Assembly: GCF_024172125.1 (NCBI RefSeq)
Contig: NZ_JAMZEA010000002.1
Span: 888,009 to 952,008 of the forward strand
Direction: 5' to 3'
Source: Actinomadura rupiterrae
GTDB lineage: Bacteria; Actinomycetota; Actinomycetes; Streptosporangiales; Streptosporangiaceae
Length of the DNA stretch: 64,000 bases
The notes beneath the pieces were generated by a model, which was not told where the DNA came from, made no database searches, and was given only the letters and a program-made list of their open reading frames with translations. Position numbers and translations under genes: made by a program. This document shows, one piece after another, positions 7,281 to 16,746 of this stretch. Each line of letters opens with the position of its first letter. The stretch's first letter is position 1.

Positions 7281-9596
7281 TCAGCGGGCGGTGCGGCGTT
7301 CGATGGCCCAGGCGGCGACGCGGGTCCGGGAGGTGAAGCCGAGCTTGCCGAGGATGTGCTCCAGGTGCGAGTCGACCGTCCGCTTGGCGATCACGAGCCG
7401 CTCGGCGATCTCCCGGTTGGTCAGGCCCTCGGCTACCAGGTCGGCGATCTCCAGCTCGCGCCGGGTCAGCGGGGTCTCCTCCGGCGCGGCGTCCGGCGCG
7501 TCCGGGCCGGGACGGCGCGCGGCGGGCAGGTCGTCGTCGCCGAGCGCGAACGCCGCCGCGTCCTCGACCTCCAGGGCCGCGCCCTTCGCGAACAGCTCGG
7601 ACACCCGGTCCCCGCCGAGGGCGTCGCGCAGGCCCGCGACCAGCGCCTCGCGCATGGCCAGGTAGTGCGTGCCGCGCTGGATCGGCGAGCCGAGCAGGTG
7701 CCACAGCTGCTCGCCCGCGCCGCACAGCACCGCCGCCCGCTCGGGGCGCTCGGCGGTGATCGCGCACGCGCCCATCAGGTCCAGGCAGACGACGATGCCG
7801 ACCAGGTCGCGGCAGGCGGCCTTGACGCGCAGGCTCTCCCGGATGTCGGCCTCGGCGCGCTTGCCGTCGCCCTTCAGCCAGTGCGTGGTGCCGCGCATCC
7901 AGACCGCGGACGCCGCCGTCCACCGCTCGCCCGTCCGCGCGCACACCTCCAGGCTCCGCGCGCACAGGTCGAGCGCCCGCCGGAAGTCGCCCAGCAGCGC
8001 GTGCGCGCCGGCGTGCGCGTAGTGGACGTTCAGCGCGATCGGGTTGCGGTAGCCGATCCGGTCCCAGACCAGCTCGGCCTGCTCGTAGGACGCGACGGCC
8101 TCTTCGAGGTCGCCCTCATAGAACCTGATCAGGCCGATCTCGAAGTGCGCGTGCGCGAGCAGGTCGGGGTCACGCAGCTCGTCGGCCCGGACGAGCAGCC
8201 CCTCCAGGACGTCCCGGGCCGGATCGAGGTCGCCTTGCTGGATGGCGTAGGTGGCGTTCCAGAACTCCGTCCAGGCGCGTTCGGGCCCGTCGTCGCAGGC
8301 CTCGGCGGCCCGCTCGTACCAGGAGCGCGCCTCGCCGAACAGCCCGGCGAAGTACCAGTAGGGCGCGAGCCGCAGCGCCAGCCGCACGCCCGCCTCCTGC
8401 TCGTCCGGCGTGGACAGCGACCACTCCAGCGCGACCCGCAGGTTCGCCTGCTCGTCGCGCAGCCGCCCGAACCACGCGAGCTGCTCGGGGCCGAGCTGGT
8501 TCGCCGCGACCCGCTCGGCCAGCGCCGCGTAGTGCTCCCGGTGCCGCCGCCGGACCTCGTCCGCCCCCTCCAGGCGCTCGGCGCCGTACTCGCGGAGGGT
8601 GTCGAGCATCCGGTAGCGGCGGCGGTCCTCCTCGTACTGCAGGACGGACTTCTCGACGAGCCGTGTCAGCAGGCCGAACACCGTCCCGGCTGGCAGGTCG
8701 GCGTCGGCGCAGATGCGCTCGGCGGCGGTGAGGTCGAAGTCGCCGGGGAACACCGACAGCCGCGACCACAGCAGCCGCTCGGCGCCGGTGCACAGGTCGT
8801 GGCTCCAGGTGATCGCGGTGTGCAGCGTCTGGTGCCGGAGCTGCCCGCCGCGGGTCGGGCCGAGCAGCCGGAACCGGTCCGACAGCCGCTCGTCCAGCTC
8901 GTCCACCGACATCGCGCGCAGCCGGACGGCGGCCAGCTCCAGCGCGAGCGGGATGCCGTCGAGGCGGCGGCACAGCCGCGCCACCGCCGCGCGGTTCGCG
9001 CCGGTCACCGCGAAGCCCGGCCGCACCGCCGCGGCCCGCTCGGTGAACAGCCGCACCGCGTCGCAGGTCTCAGGGTCGGCGGCGTCCTCGGGCGGGACGG
9101 CCAGCGGGCCGACCGGCAGGATGTGCTCGCCGATCACGTTCAGCGGCTCCCGGCTGGTCGCGATCACGTGCAGCCGCGGCGCGGCCCGCACCAGCACCTC
9201 GGCGAGCAGCGCGCAGCCGTCCAGCAGGTGCTCGCAGGTGTCCAGGACGAGCAGCAGGTGCCGGGACGCCAGGTGCTCGGCGAGCAGGTCGACCGGGTCG
9301 CCCGCGCCGACGTCCGGCAGCCGCAGCGTCTCGGCGACCGTGCGGGCGAGCAGCCCCGGATCGCGCAGCGCGGACAGCTCGACCAGCCACGCACCGCCCT
9401 CGAACGCCGCGCGCAGCCCCGCGGCGGCGCGCAGCGTGAGCCGCGTCTTGCCGACCCCGCCCGGCCCGCAGAGCGTGACCAGCCGCGACCGCTCCACGGC
9501 CCGCCGCACCTCGGCGAGCTCGTCCCGGCGGCCGACGAAGCCGGTCATCTCGGCGGGAAGGTTTCCGGGCCGGAGCTCCGTCGCCAGAGTGGACAC
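7281..9596 (-). CDS. STAND-type ATPase regulator with C-terminal LuxR helix-turn-helix (copy 2)
   Basis: A 771-residue paralogue of the protein at 2274-4595: same start block (GNLPAEMTGFVGRRDELAE), P-loop GPGGVGKT at 44-51, LLLVLDTCEHLL, the FPGDFDLTAAERIC winged-helix segment and RYRMLDTLREYGAERL. The C-terminus keeps a complete LuxR HTH (PLTRRELEIADLVAEGLTNREIAERLVIAKRTVDSHLEHILGKLGFTSR). The central TPR-like part is more diverged. It lies 196 bp downstream of a third copy transcribed in the same direction. The FdhF-like gene follows in the same direction about 200 bp on and could be co-transcribed. Signal and regulon unknown. Confidence 0.85.
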   Translation of the reverse strand: MSTLATELRPGNLPAEMTGFVGRRDELAEVRRAVERSRLVTLCGPGGVGKTRLTLRAAAGLRAAFEGGAWLVELSALRDPGLLARTVAETLRLPDVGAGDPVDLLAEHLASRHLLLVLDTCEHLLDGCALLAEVLVRAAPRLHVIATSREPLNVIGEHILPVGPLAVPPEDAADPETCDAVRLFTERAAAVRPGFAVTGANRAAVARLCRRLDGIPLALELAAVRLRAMSVDELDERLSDRFRLLGPTRGGQLRHQTLHTAITWSHDLCTGAERLLWSRLSVFPGDFDLTAAERICADADLPAGTVFGLLTRLVEKSVLQYEEDRRRYRMLDTLREYGAERLEGADEVRRRHREHYAALAERVAANQLGPEQLAWFGRLRDEQANLRVALEWSLSTPDEQEAGVRLALRLAPYWYFAGLFGEARSWYERAAEACDDGPERAWTEFWNATYAIQQGDLDPARDVLEGLLVRADELRDPDLLAHAHFEIGLIRFYEGDLEEAVASYEQAELVWDRIGYRNPIALNVHYAHAGAHALLGDFRRALDLCARSLEVCARTGERWTAASAVWMRGTTHWLKGDGKRAEADIRESLRVKAACRDLVGIVVCLDLMGACAITAERPERAAVLCGAGEQLWHLLGSPIQRGTHYLAMREALVAGLRDALGGDRVSELFAKGAALEVEDAAAFALGDDDLPAARRPGPDAPDAAPEETPLTRRELEIADLVAEGLTNREIAERLVIAKRTVDSHLEHILGKLGFTSRTRVAAWAIERRTAR

Positions 9597-9792
9597 CGCC
9601 GCCTCGACCCTCGCCTCGGGAACCTCGGACTCTCGTATCCTACGCCGCGGCCACGCTCGGTGTGCGCCCGCTTACGAAGGATTCCGCGCCCTCTCGCGAA
9701 CGAATCCGCGCGCCCGCGACCCCCGCTGCGCGTTTCTGCGAAAACCCGCGCCCCCACGAAACAAACCACGCGCCCCGCCCGTCCGCCCGCGG

Positions 9793-11928
9793 TCAGGACG
9801 GGTTGGGGCCGGGCCAATCCTGCGGGGGGTCGTCCATGGCGAAGGCGAGGGCTTCGGGGAGTTGGAGGGAGCGGCCGCGGGTGATCAGCTCGCGGGTGCG
9901 CGCCTCGCCGAGGGCGCGGACGATCGAGGCGATGCCCTCCTCGCGCAGCCCGGCGTAGTGCGGGCCGCGCAGGGCGTGCATGCCGAGGGTCTCCCAGAGC
10001 CGTCCGGACGCGCCCGCCAGCACGGCCGCGCGCTCGTGGCCGCCGTCCGCGACCGCGCAGGCCATCAGCAGGTCCAGCGCGAGCGCGATGCCGCCGAGGT
10101 CGTCGAACGCGGCGCGCACCGGCAGGCTGGCGCGGACGTCGGCGAGCGCCGGGCCGGTCTCCCCGGCGAGCCAGCGGGTCGCGCCGCGCATCCACACCGC
10201 CACCGCGCGGCACCAGCTCTCGCCCCGCGCGTCGCAGATCGCCAGGCAGCGCGCGCACAGCTCCAGCGCCTCGGCCACCTCGCCGCGCAGCGCGTGCACC
10301 GAGGCGATGTCGGTGTGCACGGTGATCGCCGCGACGTCGGAGTAGCCTGCCTCCTCGTAGTGCGCGCGGGCCTCCCGGTACAGCTCCAGCGCGCCGGGCA
10401 GGTCGCCCGAGTGCAGCCGCAGCCGCCCGAGCTCCTGGACGGCGTGCGCCCGCAGGTCGGGATCGCCGGACGCCTCGGCGAACGCGACCGCCGCGTCCAG
10501 CAGCTCGGCCGCCGCGCCGAGGTCGCCCTGGAGCAGGGTGAACATGCCCGCCGCGTACAGCGCGCGGCCGCGTTCGGGCAGCTCGCGCGGGGTGGCCGCG
10601 AGCGCCTGCTGGTACCAGGTGCGCGCCTCGCCTATCCGGCTGGTGAGGAACCAGTGGTCGAGCAGTGACACCGCCAGCCGCAGGCCTGCCGCGCGCTCGG
10701 CGGGTGTCTCCAGCGACCACTCCAGCGCGGCGCGCAGGTTGCCCGCCTCGTTCTGCAGCCGCCGCGTCCACCACAGCTGGCGCGGGCCGAGCCGGTCGCG
10801 CGCGGCGTGCCCGGCGAGCGCGGCGTAGTGGTCGCGGTGCCGGCGCCGCAGCAGGTCGCGCTCCCCGGCCTGGACGAGCCGCTCGGCGCCGTACTCGCGG
10901 AGCGTGTCGAGCATCTGGTACCGGTCGGCCTTCGGGTCGAACCGGACCACCGACTTGTCGACGAGCATGGTCAGCACGTCGACCAGCTCGTTCGGCGGCA
11001 GGTCGTCGTCGGTGCAGACGGCCTCGGCGGCGGCGAGGTCGAAGTCGCCGGGGAACACCGACAGCCGCGCCCACAGCATCCGCTCGGCGGGCAGGCACAG
11101 GTCGTGGCTCCAGGTGATCGCGGTGCGCAGCGTCTGGTGCCGGTGCTCGGTCGTCCGGGACGCGGTGGCGCCGCCGAGCACCCGGAACCGGTCCGACAGC
11201 CGCTCGACGATCTCCTCCACGGGCATCGCGCGCAGCCGGACGGCGGCCAGCTCCAGCGCGAGCGGGATGCCTTCCAGGCGGCGGCACAGCTGGCACACCG
11301 CGGCGTGGTTGGCGGGCGCGACCGCGAAGCCGGGGCTGGACGCGACGGCCCGCTCGGCGAACAGCGTCACCGAGTCGCACGCCGCGCCCGTGTCGGGGCC
11401 GCCGCCGGCGCCCGTGCCGTCCCGCGGGCCGGGCACCTCCAGCGGCGGGACGGGCACGATGTGCTCGCCCACGACGTTCAGCGACTCGCGGCTGGTGGTG
11501 AGGACGCGCAGCCCGGGCGCGGCGGTCAGCAGCCGCTCGGCCAGCAGCGCGGTCGCGTGCACGAGGTGCTCGCAGGTGTCCAGAATGAGCAGCAGCTCGC
11601 GGGCGGCGAGCCGCTCGGCGAGGAACTCGGCCGGGTCGCCGAGCCGCCGGCCGGGCAGCCGCAGCGTCTCGGCGATCACGCACGGCAGCGACTCGGGCGC
11701 GCGCAGCCCGGACAGCTCCACCAGCCACACCCCGTCCGGGAACAGCGGCCGCGCGCGGTCGGCGGCGCGCAGCGCGAGCCGGGTCTTGCCCACCCCGCCG
11801 GGCCCGAGCAGCGTCACCAGCCTGGCCCGCTCCAGCGCGCCCAGCACCTGGTCCAGCTCGGCCCGGCGGCCCACGAAACTGGTCGACTCGGCGGGCAGGT
11901 TGCCCGGCCGTCCTTGCAAACTCGCCAC
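9793..11928 (-). CDS. STAND-type ATPase paralogue lacking the LuxR domain (copy 3)
   Basis: A 711-residue protein with the same N-terminal block (PGNLPAESTSFVGRRAEL), P-loop GPGGVGKT at 42-49, LLLILDTCEHLV, FPGDFDLAAAEAVC and the long TPR-like half ending ...LPEALAFAMDDPPQDWPGPNPS. It stops at about the point where the two sister proteins continue into their LuxR DNA-binding domain. The ~190 bp downstream in all frames show no HTH remnant. It therefore cannot act like its paralogues through that domain. It could be a decoy or partner in hetero-oligomers, or a degenerate copy; the reading frame itself is intact with normal actinomycete codon bias. Confidence 0.8.
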   Translation of the reverse strand: MASLQGRPGNLPAESTSFVGRRAELDQVLGALERARLVTLLGPGGVGKTRLALRAADRARPLFPDGVWLVELSGLRAPESLPCVIAETLRLPGRRLGDPAEFLAERLAARELLLILDTCEHLVHATALLAERLLTAAPGLRVLTTSRESLNVVGEHIVPVPPLEVPGPRDGTGAGGGPDTGAACDSVTLFAERAVASSPGFAVAPANHAAVCQLCRRLEGIPLALELAAVRLRAMPVEEIVERLSDRFRVLGGATASRTTEHRHQTLRTAITWSHDLCLPAERMLWARLSVFPGDFDLAAAEAVCTDDDLPPNELVDVLTMLVDKSVVRFDPKADRYQMLDTLREYGAERLVQAGERDLLRRRHRDHYAALAGHAARDRLGPRQLWWTRRLQNEAGNLRAALEWSLETPAERAAGLRLAVSLLDHWFLTSRIGEARTWYQQALAATPRELPERGRALYAAGMFTLLQGDLGAAAELLDAAVAFAEASGDPDLRAHAVQELGRLRLHSGDLPGALELYREARAHYEEAGYSDVAAITVHTDIASVHALRGEVAEALELCARCLAICDARGESWCRAVAVWMRGATRWLAGETGPALADVRASLPVRAAFDDLGGIALALDLLMACAVADGGHERAAVLAGASGRLWETLGMHALRGPHYAGLREEGIASIVRALGEARTRELITRGRSLQLPEALAFAMDDPPQDWPGPNPS

Positions 11929-12090
11929 CGCTGGCCTCGGCTATCGCGTCGGGTTCGGGGGATCGTGCGGATCGCGGCGCGCCCTCCTGCCGGAGGACAG
12001 GACGCGGCCATCCTACGCCGGTCGGCACCTTTCGTGACGACCTGATTACCGGTCCCGTACCAGCGGTTCCGCCGGACCGCCGGCCGCCGG

Positions 12091-13269
12091 CTACTGCGGC
12101 GGGCCGTCCGCCAGCTTGATCTGCTGCGTGACGCCCTGCCCGCCGGACGGCCGGTAGGTGAGCGCGACCGTGTCCCCGGGGTGGTGGAGGAGCAGCAGGT
12201 CGGTGAGGGTGCCGGGGGAGTCGACCGGCTTGCCGTCCAGCGCGGTGATCACCGCTCCGGTCGGGATGTTGCGCTGCTCGGCGGGGGAGTCGGGCAGCGT
12301 CGACTGGACCAGCGCGCCGCCCTGCCCGCCGCCGGTGCCGCCCGTGCCGCCGGTGCCGCCCGTGCCGCCGGTGCCGCCCGCGCCCTGGCCGCCGGCCGCC
12401 TGGCTGACCTCGACGCCGAGCATCGCGGTCTTGCCGATGTGCACCTTCGGCCCGCCCTGCCCGGCGAGGATCTGCTCGGCGATCGCGAGCGCCCGGTTGA
12501 TCGGGATCGCGAACCCGCGGCCGCCGCCCTGCTTGGCCATCTTGAACCCGGCGGACGCGGCGGTGTCCATGCCGACCACCTGGCCGGCCGCGTTGTACAG
12601 CGGGCCGCCCGAGTCGCCCGGACGGATCGCCGCGTCCGTCTCGATCAGCCCGGACAGCTTCTCGGACGACCCGTCCGAGTCGTCCCGCGCCACGACCGAC
12701 GCGTCCTTCGCGGTCACCTTGCCGCGGGCGACCTTCGGGGCGCCGCCCTTGCCGCCCGCGTTGCCCTTCGCGGTCACCGGATCGCCCTCGGCGACCTTGT
12801 CGGAGTCGCCGAACGCGGCGGGCTTCAGCCCCGCGCCCTTGGCGTTCCCGAGCCGGATCACCGCGACGTCGTTGGACTTGTCGTAGCCGACGACGTGCGC
12901 GGTGTAGGTCGCGCGGGTACGGGTGTCGGTGACCTTGATCGAGGTCGCGCCCTGGATCACGTGGTTGTTGGTCAGCACGATGCCGGTGTCGCTCATCAGG
13001 ATGCCGGTGCCCGCGGCGAGCGTGCTGCGGTAGCCGAGCTCGGTGTCGACGTTGACGATCCCGCCGCCGCGGACACCCCCGGCGGGCCGGTGCACCGCGT
13101 AGGGCGAGGACGACTCGGCGACCGCGGGCGAGGCGCCGCCCGTCCCCGCCAGGATCGGCCTGACCAGCAGGAACGCCGCCAGACCGGCGAGTGCCAGCAG
13201 CACCAGCCAGCCCGCCGCCGAGCGGGACCCGCCGGGTTCGGGGCCGGTGCGGTCCGGGACCGGGTACAT
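12091..13269 (-). CDS. Membrane-anchored trypsin-like serine protease with PDZ domain (HtrA/DegP type)
   Basis: A 392-residue protein from ATG 13269, preceded by GAGGAGG; the longer upstream frame has no support. A single transmembrane helix spans about residues 19-41 (GWLVLLALAGLAAFLLV). The chymotrypsin-fold domain carries the triad His103 (LTNNHVIQG), Asp134 (SNDVAVI) and Ser220 (RPGDSGGPLYN). A Gly-Gly-Thr repeat linker (about 297-313) splits the protease core from the C-terminal PDZ domain (AVITALDGKPVDSPGTLTDLL). Members act outside the membrane in protein quality control or regulated proteolysis. The GGT repeat comes from an 18-bp-type DNA repeat and may vary between strains. Confidence 0.9.
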   Translation of the reverse strand: MYPVPDRTGPEPGGSRSAAGWLVLLALAGLAAFLLVRPILAGTGGASPAVAESSSPYAVHRPAGGVRGGGIVNVDTELGYRSTLAAGTGILMSDTGIVLTNNHVIQGATSIKVTDTRTRATYTAHVVGYDKSNDVAVIRLGNAKGAGLKPAAFGDSDKVAEGDPVTAKGNAGGKGGAPKVARGKVTAKDASVVARDDSDGSSEKLSGLIETDAAIRPGDSGGPLYNAAGQVVGMDTAASAGFKMAKQGGGRGFAIPINRALAIAEQILAGQGGPKVHIGKTAMLGVEVSQAAGGQGAGGTGGTGGTGGTGGTGGGQGGALVQSTLPDSPAEQRNIPTGAVITALDGKPVDSPGTLTDLLLLHHPGDTVALTYRPSGGQGVTQQIKLADGPPQ

Positions 13270-13459
13270 TCCGCCTCCTCGCGCCGCGGACGCGGACGGA
13301 ATACCCGCTGCGTCGTCTTTACACCATGGCGGCTCTACATCATGAAACGCACCGGGAACCGGAAATGTTCGGGATCTTCGGACGGGAGAGTCCCGGATCA
13401 CCTGATCCGGACATCCGGTCCGTCCCGCGGACGGCCCTCCGCCGCGTGCCGCGCGGGGG

Positions 13460-14443
13460 TCAGGAGGCGGACGTGAAGTACCGCCGGGGGTTGGCGACGA
13501 GCATCTGGTCGATCTGCTCCTCGGTCACCCCGGCCGCGCGCAGCGCGGGCAGCACGTCGTCGGTGAGATGCCGGTAATGCCAGTTCGGGGCGATGGGGCG
13601 CAGCACCTCGGGGTCGGGCCCGAACCAGTCGATGAAGCAGGACGCGTCGTGGCTGAGGACCATCCGGTCGGCGTAGCCGCGTGCGCAGAGTGCCGCGACG
13701 GTCGCGGTCCGTTCGGGCGTCGAATTGTAGGCGTCGATCCCGAACCGGTCCATGCCGAGGATCGCGCCGGTGTCGGCCAGCTCCGACAGGTAGTCCAGGT
13801 CGTTGGAGTCGCCCGCGTGGCCGACGACGACCTTGGCGAGGTCCACGCCCTCCTTGCGCAGCAGCTCCAGCGCGCCGCGCCCGGTGTGGGACGCGCTGTG
13901 CGTGTGGACGGTCACGGGCGCGCCGGTCTCGCGGTGCGCGGCGGCGACGGCCCGGAGCACCCGCTCGACGCCGGGGGTGAACCCGGGCTCGTCCACGGCG
14001 CACTTGAGGAACGCCGCCTTGACGCCGGTGTCCGCGATGCCCTCGGTCAGGTCGCGGACGAAGTCGGCGACCATCGGCTCGGGCCCGCCGAGGACCGTGC
14101 CCGGCCCCCGGTGGTGGAACTGGAACGGCAGGTCGTTGTAGGTGTAGAGCCCGGTCGCGACGATGATGTTCAGGTCCGGGACGAGGTCGGCGATCCGCTG
14201 GATCCGCGGGATGTACCGGCCGAGCCCCCACACCGTCGGGTCGGCGATCGTGGTGATGCCGCGCTCGACGAGGCCGGTGAGCTTCTCCACGGCGTCCGCG
14301 ACCCGCTCCTCCTCGTCCCACCAGGCGCCGGTGCCGTAGTTGCGCTGGTGGTACTCGTCCAGGACGAAGACGTGCTCGTGCATGAACGTCCGGCCGAGAC
14401 CGGCGACGTCGACGGGGCCGCGCACGGTCTCCACGGTGGGCAT
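13460..14443 (-). CDS. Phosphotriesterase-family (PTE/PHP) metal-dependent hydrolase
   Basis: A 327-residue amidohydrolase-superfamily TIM barrel. Metal ligands expected for the PTE family are all visible: His22-x-His24 (FMHEHVF), Lys147 (AAFLKCAV; carbamylated bridging Lys), His180 (VHTH), His209 (VGHAGD) and Asp266 (LSHDASC). Natural members are mostly lactonases, or hydrolyse phosphorylated sugar lactones and related esters; the substrate here cannot be read from sequence. It sits alone between the protease gene and the PASTA gene, all on the minus strand, with gaps suggesting its own promoter. Confidence 0.88.
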   Translation of the reverse strand: MPTVETVRGPVDVAGLGRTFMHEHVFVLDEYHQRNYGTGAWWDEEERVADAVEKLTGLVERGITTIADPTVWGLGRYIPRIQRIADLVPDLNIIVATGLYTYNDLPFQFHHRGPGTVLGGPEPMVADFVRDLTEGIADTGVKAAFLKCAVDEPGFTPGVERVLRAVAAAHRETGAPVTVHTHSASHTGRGALELLRKEGVDLAKVVVGHAGDSNDLDYLSELADTGAILGMDRFGIDAYNSTPERTATVAALCARGYADRMVLSHDASCFIDWFGPDPEVLRPIAPNWHYRHLTDDVLPALRAAGVTEEQIDQMLVANPRRYFTSAS

Positions 14444-14485
14444 GCCTCGAACCTAGGCCGCCGCCGTGAACGCCGTCAATGACGG

Positions 14486-14875
14486 TCAGCCGCCCATCCC
14501 GGCGGAGACGTAGAGGGTGACCTGCCGACCTGCCGTGACGGGTGTGCCGCCCTCGGGGTAGCTGCGCACCACCAGCCCGGACGCCCGGGACGACGGGACC
14601 TTGATCACCGCGCCCACCGGCAGCCGCCGCTCGGCCAGCCGGTCCGTCGCGCTCCGGACGGCGAGCCCCGCGACCGGCGGCACCGTCACCGCGCCGGCGG
14701 CCCGCCCGACCTGGGCCGTGGTGACCGTGGCGTCCGGGCCGCCGGGCGGTGACCCGCCCGGCCTGCCGCCCACCAGCACCGTGAGGCCGAGCACCAGCCC
14801 GGCCGCGGCCGTCGCGCCGCCGCCGAGCAGCAGCATCGTCCGCCCCGGGATCTCCTGCGGCCGACTCTCGGGCAT
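14486..14875 (-). CDS. Small membrane protein with one PASTA domain
   Basis: A 129-residue protein. Residues about 13-36 form a transmembrane segment (TMLLLGGGATAAAGLVLGLTVLVGG). After a Pro/Gly-rich stretch, one PASTA domain occupies about 62-127 (VPPVAGLAVRSATDRLAERRLPVG... VVRSYPEGGTPVTAGRQVTLYVSAG). PASTA domains bind peptidoglycan fragments or beta-lactam-like ligands in PknB kinases and PBPs; here there is no kinase or transpeptidase attached. It lies 121 bp downstream of the chaperone/GTPase operon and could be its last member, but the gap makes this uncertain. Confidence 0.7.
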   Translation of the reverse strand: MPESRPQEIPGRTMLLLGGGATAAAGLVLGLTVLVGGRPGGSPPGGPDATVTTAQVGRAAGAVTVPPVAGLAVRSATDRLAERRLPVGAVIKVPSSRASGLVVRSYPEGGTPVTAGRQVTLYVSAGMGG

Positions 14876-14996
14876 CCCGCGCCCCCATCGCCCGGGGACG
14901 CCCCGACCGCGTCCCCTCTGGCCCGATGGGACTCCGTTTCCCGAGATCGAGTTCGCCCCGGGCCCGATTCGGCATGGACGGCGCCGTGGCGCCCGG

Positions 14997-16742
14997 TCAG
15001 AACGGGTACAGGAAGCCGATCTTGACCTCGTGCAGCAGCAGGGACGCGGCGACGCCGACCGCGAACAGCAGTGCGAGGCCCGCCGCCGACAGCCCGCCGA
15101 GCACCGACCAGCGGCCGACCTGGTAGCCGAGCGGCAGCAGCGCCGGGTCGCGGCCGCGCACCGGCCACGGCGCGCGCATCGGGGACGTCCCCGGCACCTC
15201 GTCGATGATGTCCGGCGACGCCTCGACCGGCACCGGCGGCGTCGCCGACGCCAGCCCGGACGCCCACAGCAGCAGGTCGGCGACCTCGCCCGGCGCGGTG
15301 GACAGGCCCGACCCGAAGTACCGCACCTCGGACGCGACCTGCTCCAGCGTCCGCACCGAGTTGCCGAGCCCGACCTCGGCGAGCCAGTCGCGCAGGCCGC
15401 CCGCCGTGACGTCCCGGCCGACCTCGGTCTTGACCAGCAGGTCCAGCTTGGTGACGATCACGCCGATGCGCTTCTGCCGGCCGCGGTCCGGACGCGTCCG
15501 CAGCTCGTTCAGGACGCGCTGCAGCGTGTCGGCCGGGTCCTCCTCGGACGTGCCGGCCGACTCCTCGACCAGGTGCAGCTCCGACTCGCCCAGCGAGTGC
15601 CGGACGTAGGGCAGCGCGAACGGGTCGACCACGAACAGCAGCGCCTCGCCGTGGTCCAGGTAGCGCAGCGACTCCACCTCGGTCGCGCCCGTGTAGTGCT
15701 CGCCCGCCGGGTCGAACAGGTACAGGATGCGGCGGACGCGCCCGGGCAGCTCGACGTCCAGCATCGTCGCGAGCGGCAGTTCCGGGCCGGTCTTGGCGGG
15801 CCGCCCGCCCGAGTTGAACACCTGGACCATCGCCGCGTACGCCTCGGCGTGCCGCCGCTCCACGAACGCGAGCCGCCCGTGCGCCGCGCGGGCGCGGGCG
15901 TGCAGCGCGCGGATGCCGAGCACCATGAACGTGGTCTTCCCGGCGGCCGGCCCGCCGACGAACGGCAGCGGCTCGATCCGGACGCGTCCGATGCGCTCCG
16001 GCAGCCGTCCCTCGCAGTGCGGGCAGTACGCGGCGAGCCGGAACCGGCCCAGCGGGACGGTCGTCGGCAGCCGCGTCCCGCACTTGCAGACGTGCCGGAA
16101 CGCGCCCGCCGCGCCGGGCGTCAGCCGCGGATGCCGCGCCCCGCATCCGGGGCACGCGTACACCGGCAGCCCGATCCGCTCGTAACAGAACGGATGCGGG
16201 CACGTCTGCAGGATGCGGCCGTACACCATGAACCCGCGCTCGACCGCCGCCAGCGCGAGCACGCACACCGACCACGCCGCGAGCCCGACCGCCGCGACCG
16301 CCCCGTACAGGACGGTCAGCGCGAGCCCCAGCACCGCCGCCGGGACGGCCGCGACCACGATCCCCGCGCACACCGCCAGCCAGAACGGGAACGCGAAGAA
16401 CCCCCACAGGCCGCCGAACTGCAACTTCGTCAGCCGCACGATCGCGCTGCGGGCCGTCTCGTACACGCGCGGGACGACCGTCCTGGTGATCGTCCACCAG
16501 TCGCGCCACGCCTGGCCGAGCAGGTACGTCCGGTACGACACCTCCGGCTCGTCCACCGGGGACGGGCCGCTGCGCTCGCGCGGCGTCAGCGCCCGGACGG
16601 CGTGCAGGTAGTACAGCCCGAACGCGGCGAGCCCCGCGGCGGCCACCGCCGCCGGGAACAGCACGGGGAACACCAGGACGAACCCGGCGTACATCGCGCC
16701 GAGCCACACCACGATCATCAGTCCGATGACGACGGGGCCCAC
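14997..16742 (-). CDS. Membrane-associated TRAFAC-clade GTPase with zinc ribbons
   Basis: A 581-residue protein with a GTG start at 16742, after GGGGGTGA overlapping the end of the preceding gene. N-terminal helices (about 3-50 and 110-170) and a C-terminal helix (about 545-570) anchor it in the membrane. Two Cys4-type ribbons lie at CPGC (197/200) with CKCG (219/221) and YCPHC (240/243). The P-loop GGPAAGKT is at 263-270, DPAGEHY serves as the switch region, and VIVTKLDLL is the NKxD-like base-recognition motif. It belongs to the double-GTPase/TRAFAC families seen in bacterial operons with a GTPase-associated protein. The neighbour upstream is that protein, 4 bp away, so they almost certainly work together. 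Function is predicted only. Confidence 0.75.
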   Translation of the reverse strand: MGPVVIGLMIVVWLGAMYAGFVLVFPVLFPAAVAAAGLAAFGLYYLHAVRALTPRERSGPSPVDEPEVSYRTYLLGQAWRDWWTITRTVVPRVYETARSAIVRLTKLQFGGLWGFFAFPFWLAVCAGIVVAAVPAAVLGLALTVLYGAVAAVGLAAWSVCVLALAAVERGFMVYGRILQTCPHPFCYERIGLPVYACPGCGARHPRLTPGAAGAFRHVCKCGTRLPTTVPLGRFRLAAYCPHCEGRLPERIGRVRIEPLPFVGGPAAGKTTFMVLGIRALHARARAAHGRLAFVERRHAEAYAAMVQVFNSGGRPAKTGPELPLATMLDVELPGRVRRILYLFDPAGEHYTGATEVESLRYLDHGEALLFVVDPFALPYVRHSLGESELHLVEESAGTSEEDPADTLQRVLNELRTRPDRGRQKRIGVIVTKLDLLVKTEVGRDVTAGGLRDWLAEVGLGNSVRTLEQVASEVRYFGSGLSTAPGEVADLLLWASGLASATPPVPVEASPDIIDEVPGTSPMRAPWPVRGRDPALLPLGYQVGRWSVLGGLSAAGLALLFAVGVAASLLLHEVKIGFLYPF

Positions 16743-16746
16743 CCGA

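Noticed and set aside
9600..9792. Possible remnant LuxR domain after copy 3
   Set aside because: Frames downstream of the stop give no helix-turn-helix; the domain is absent, not frameshifted.
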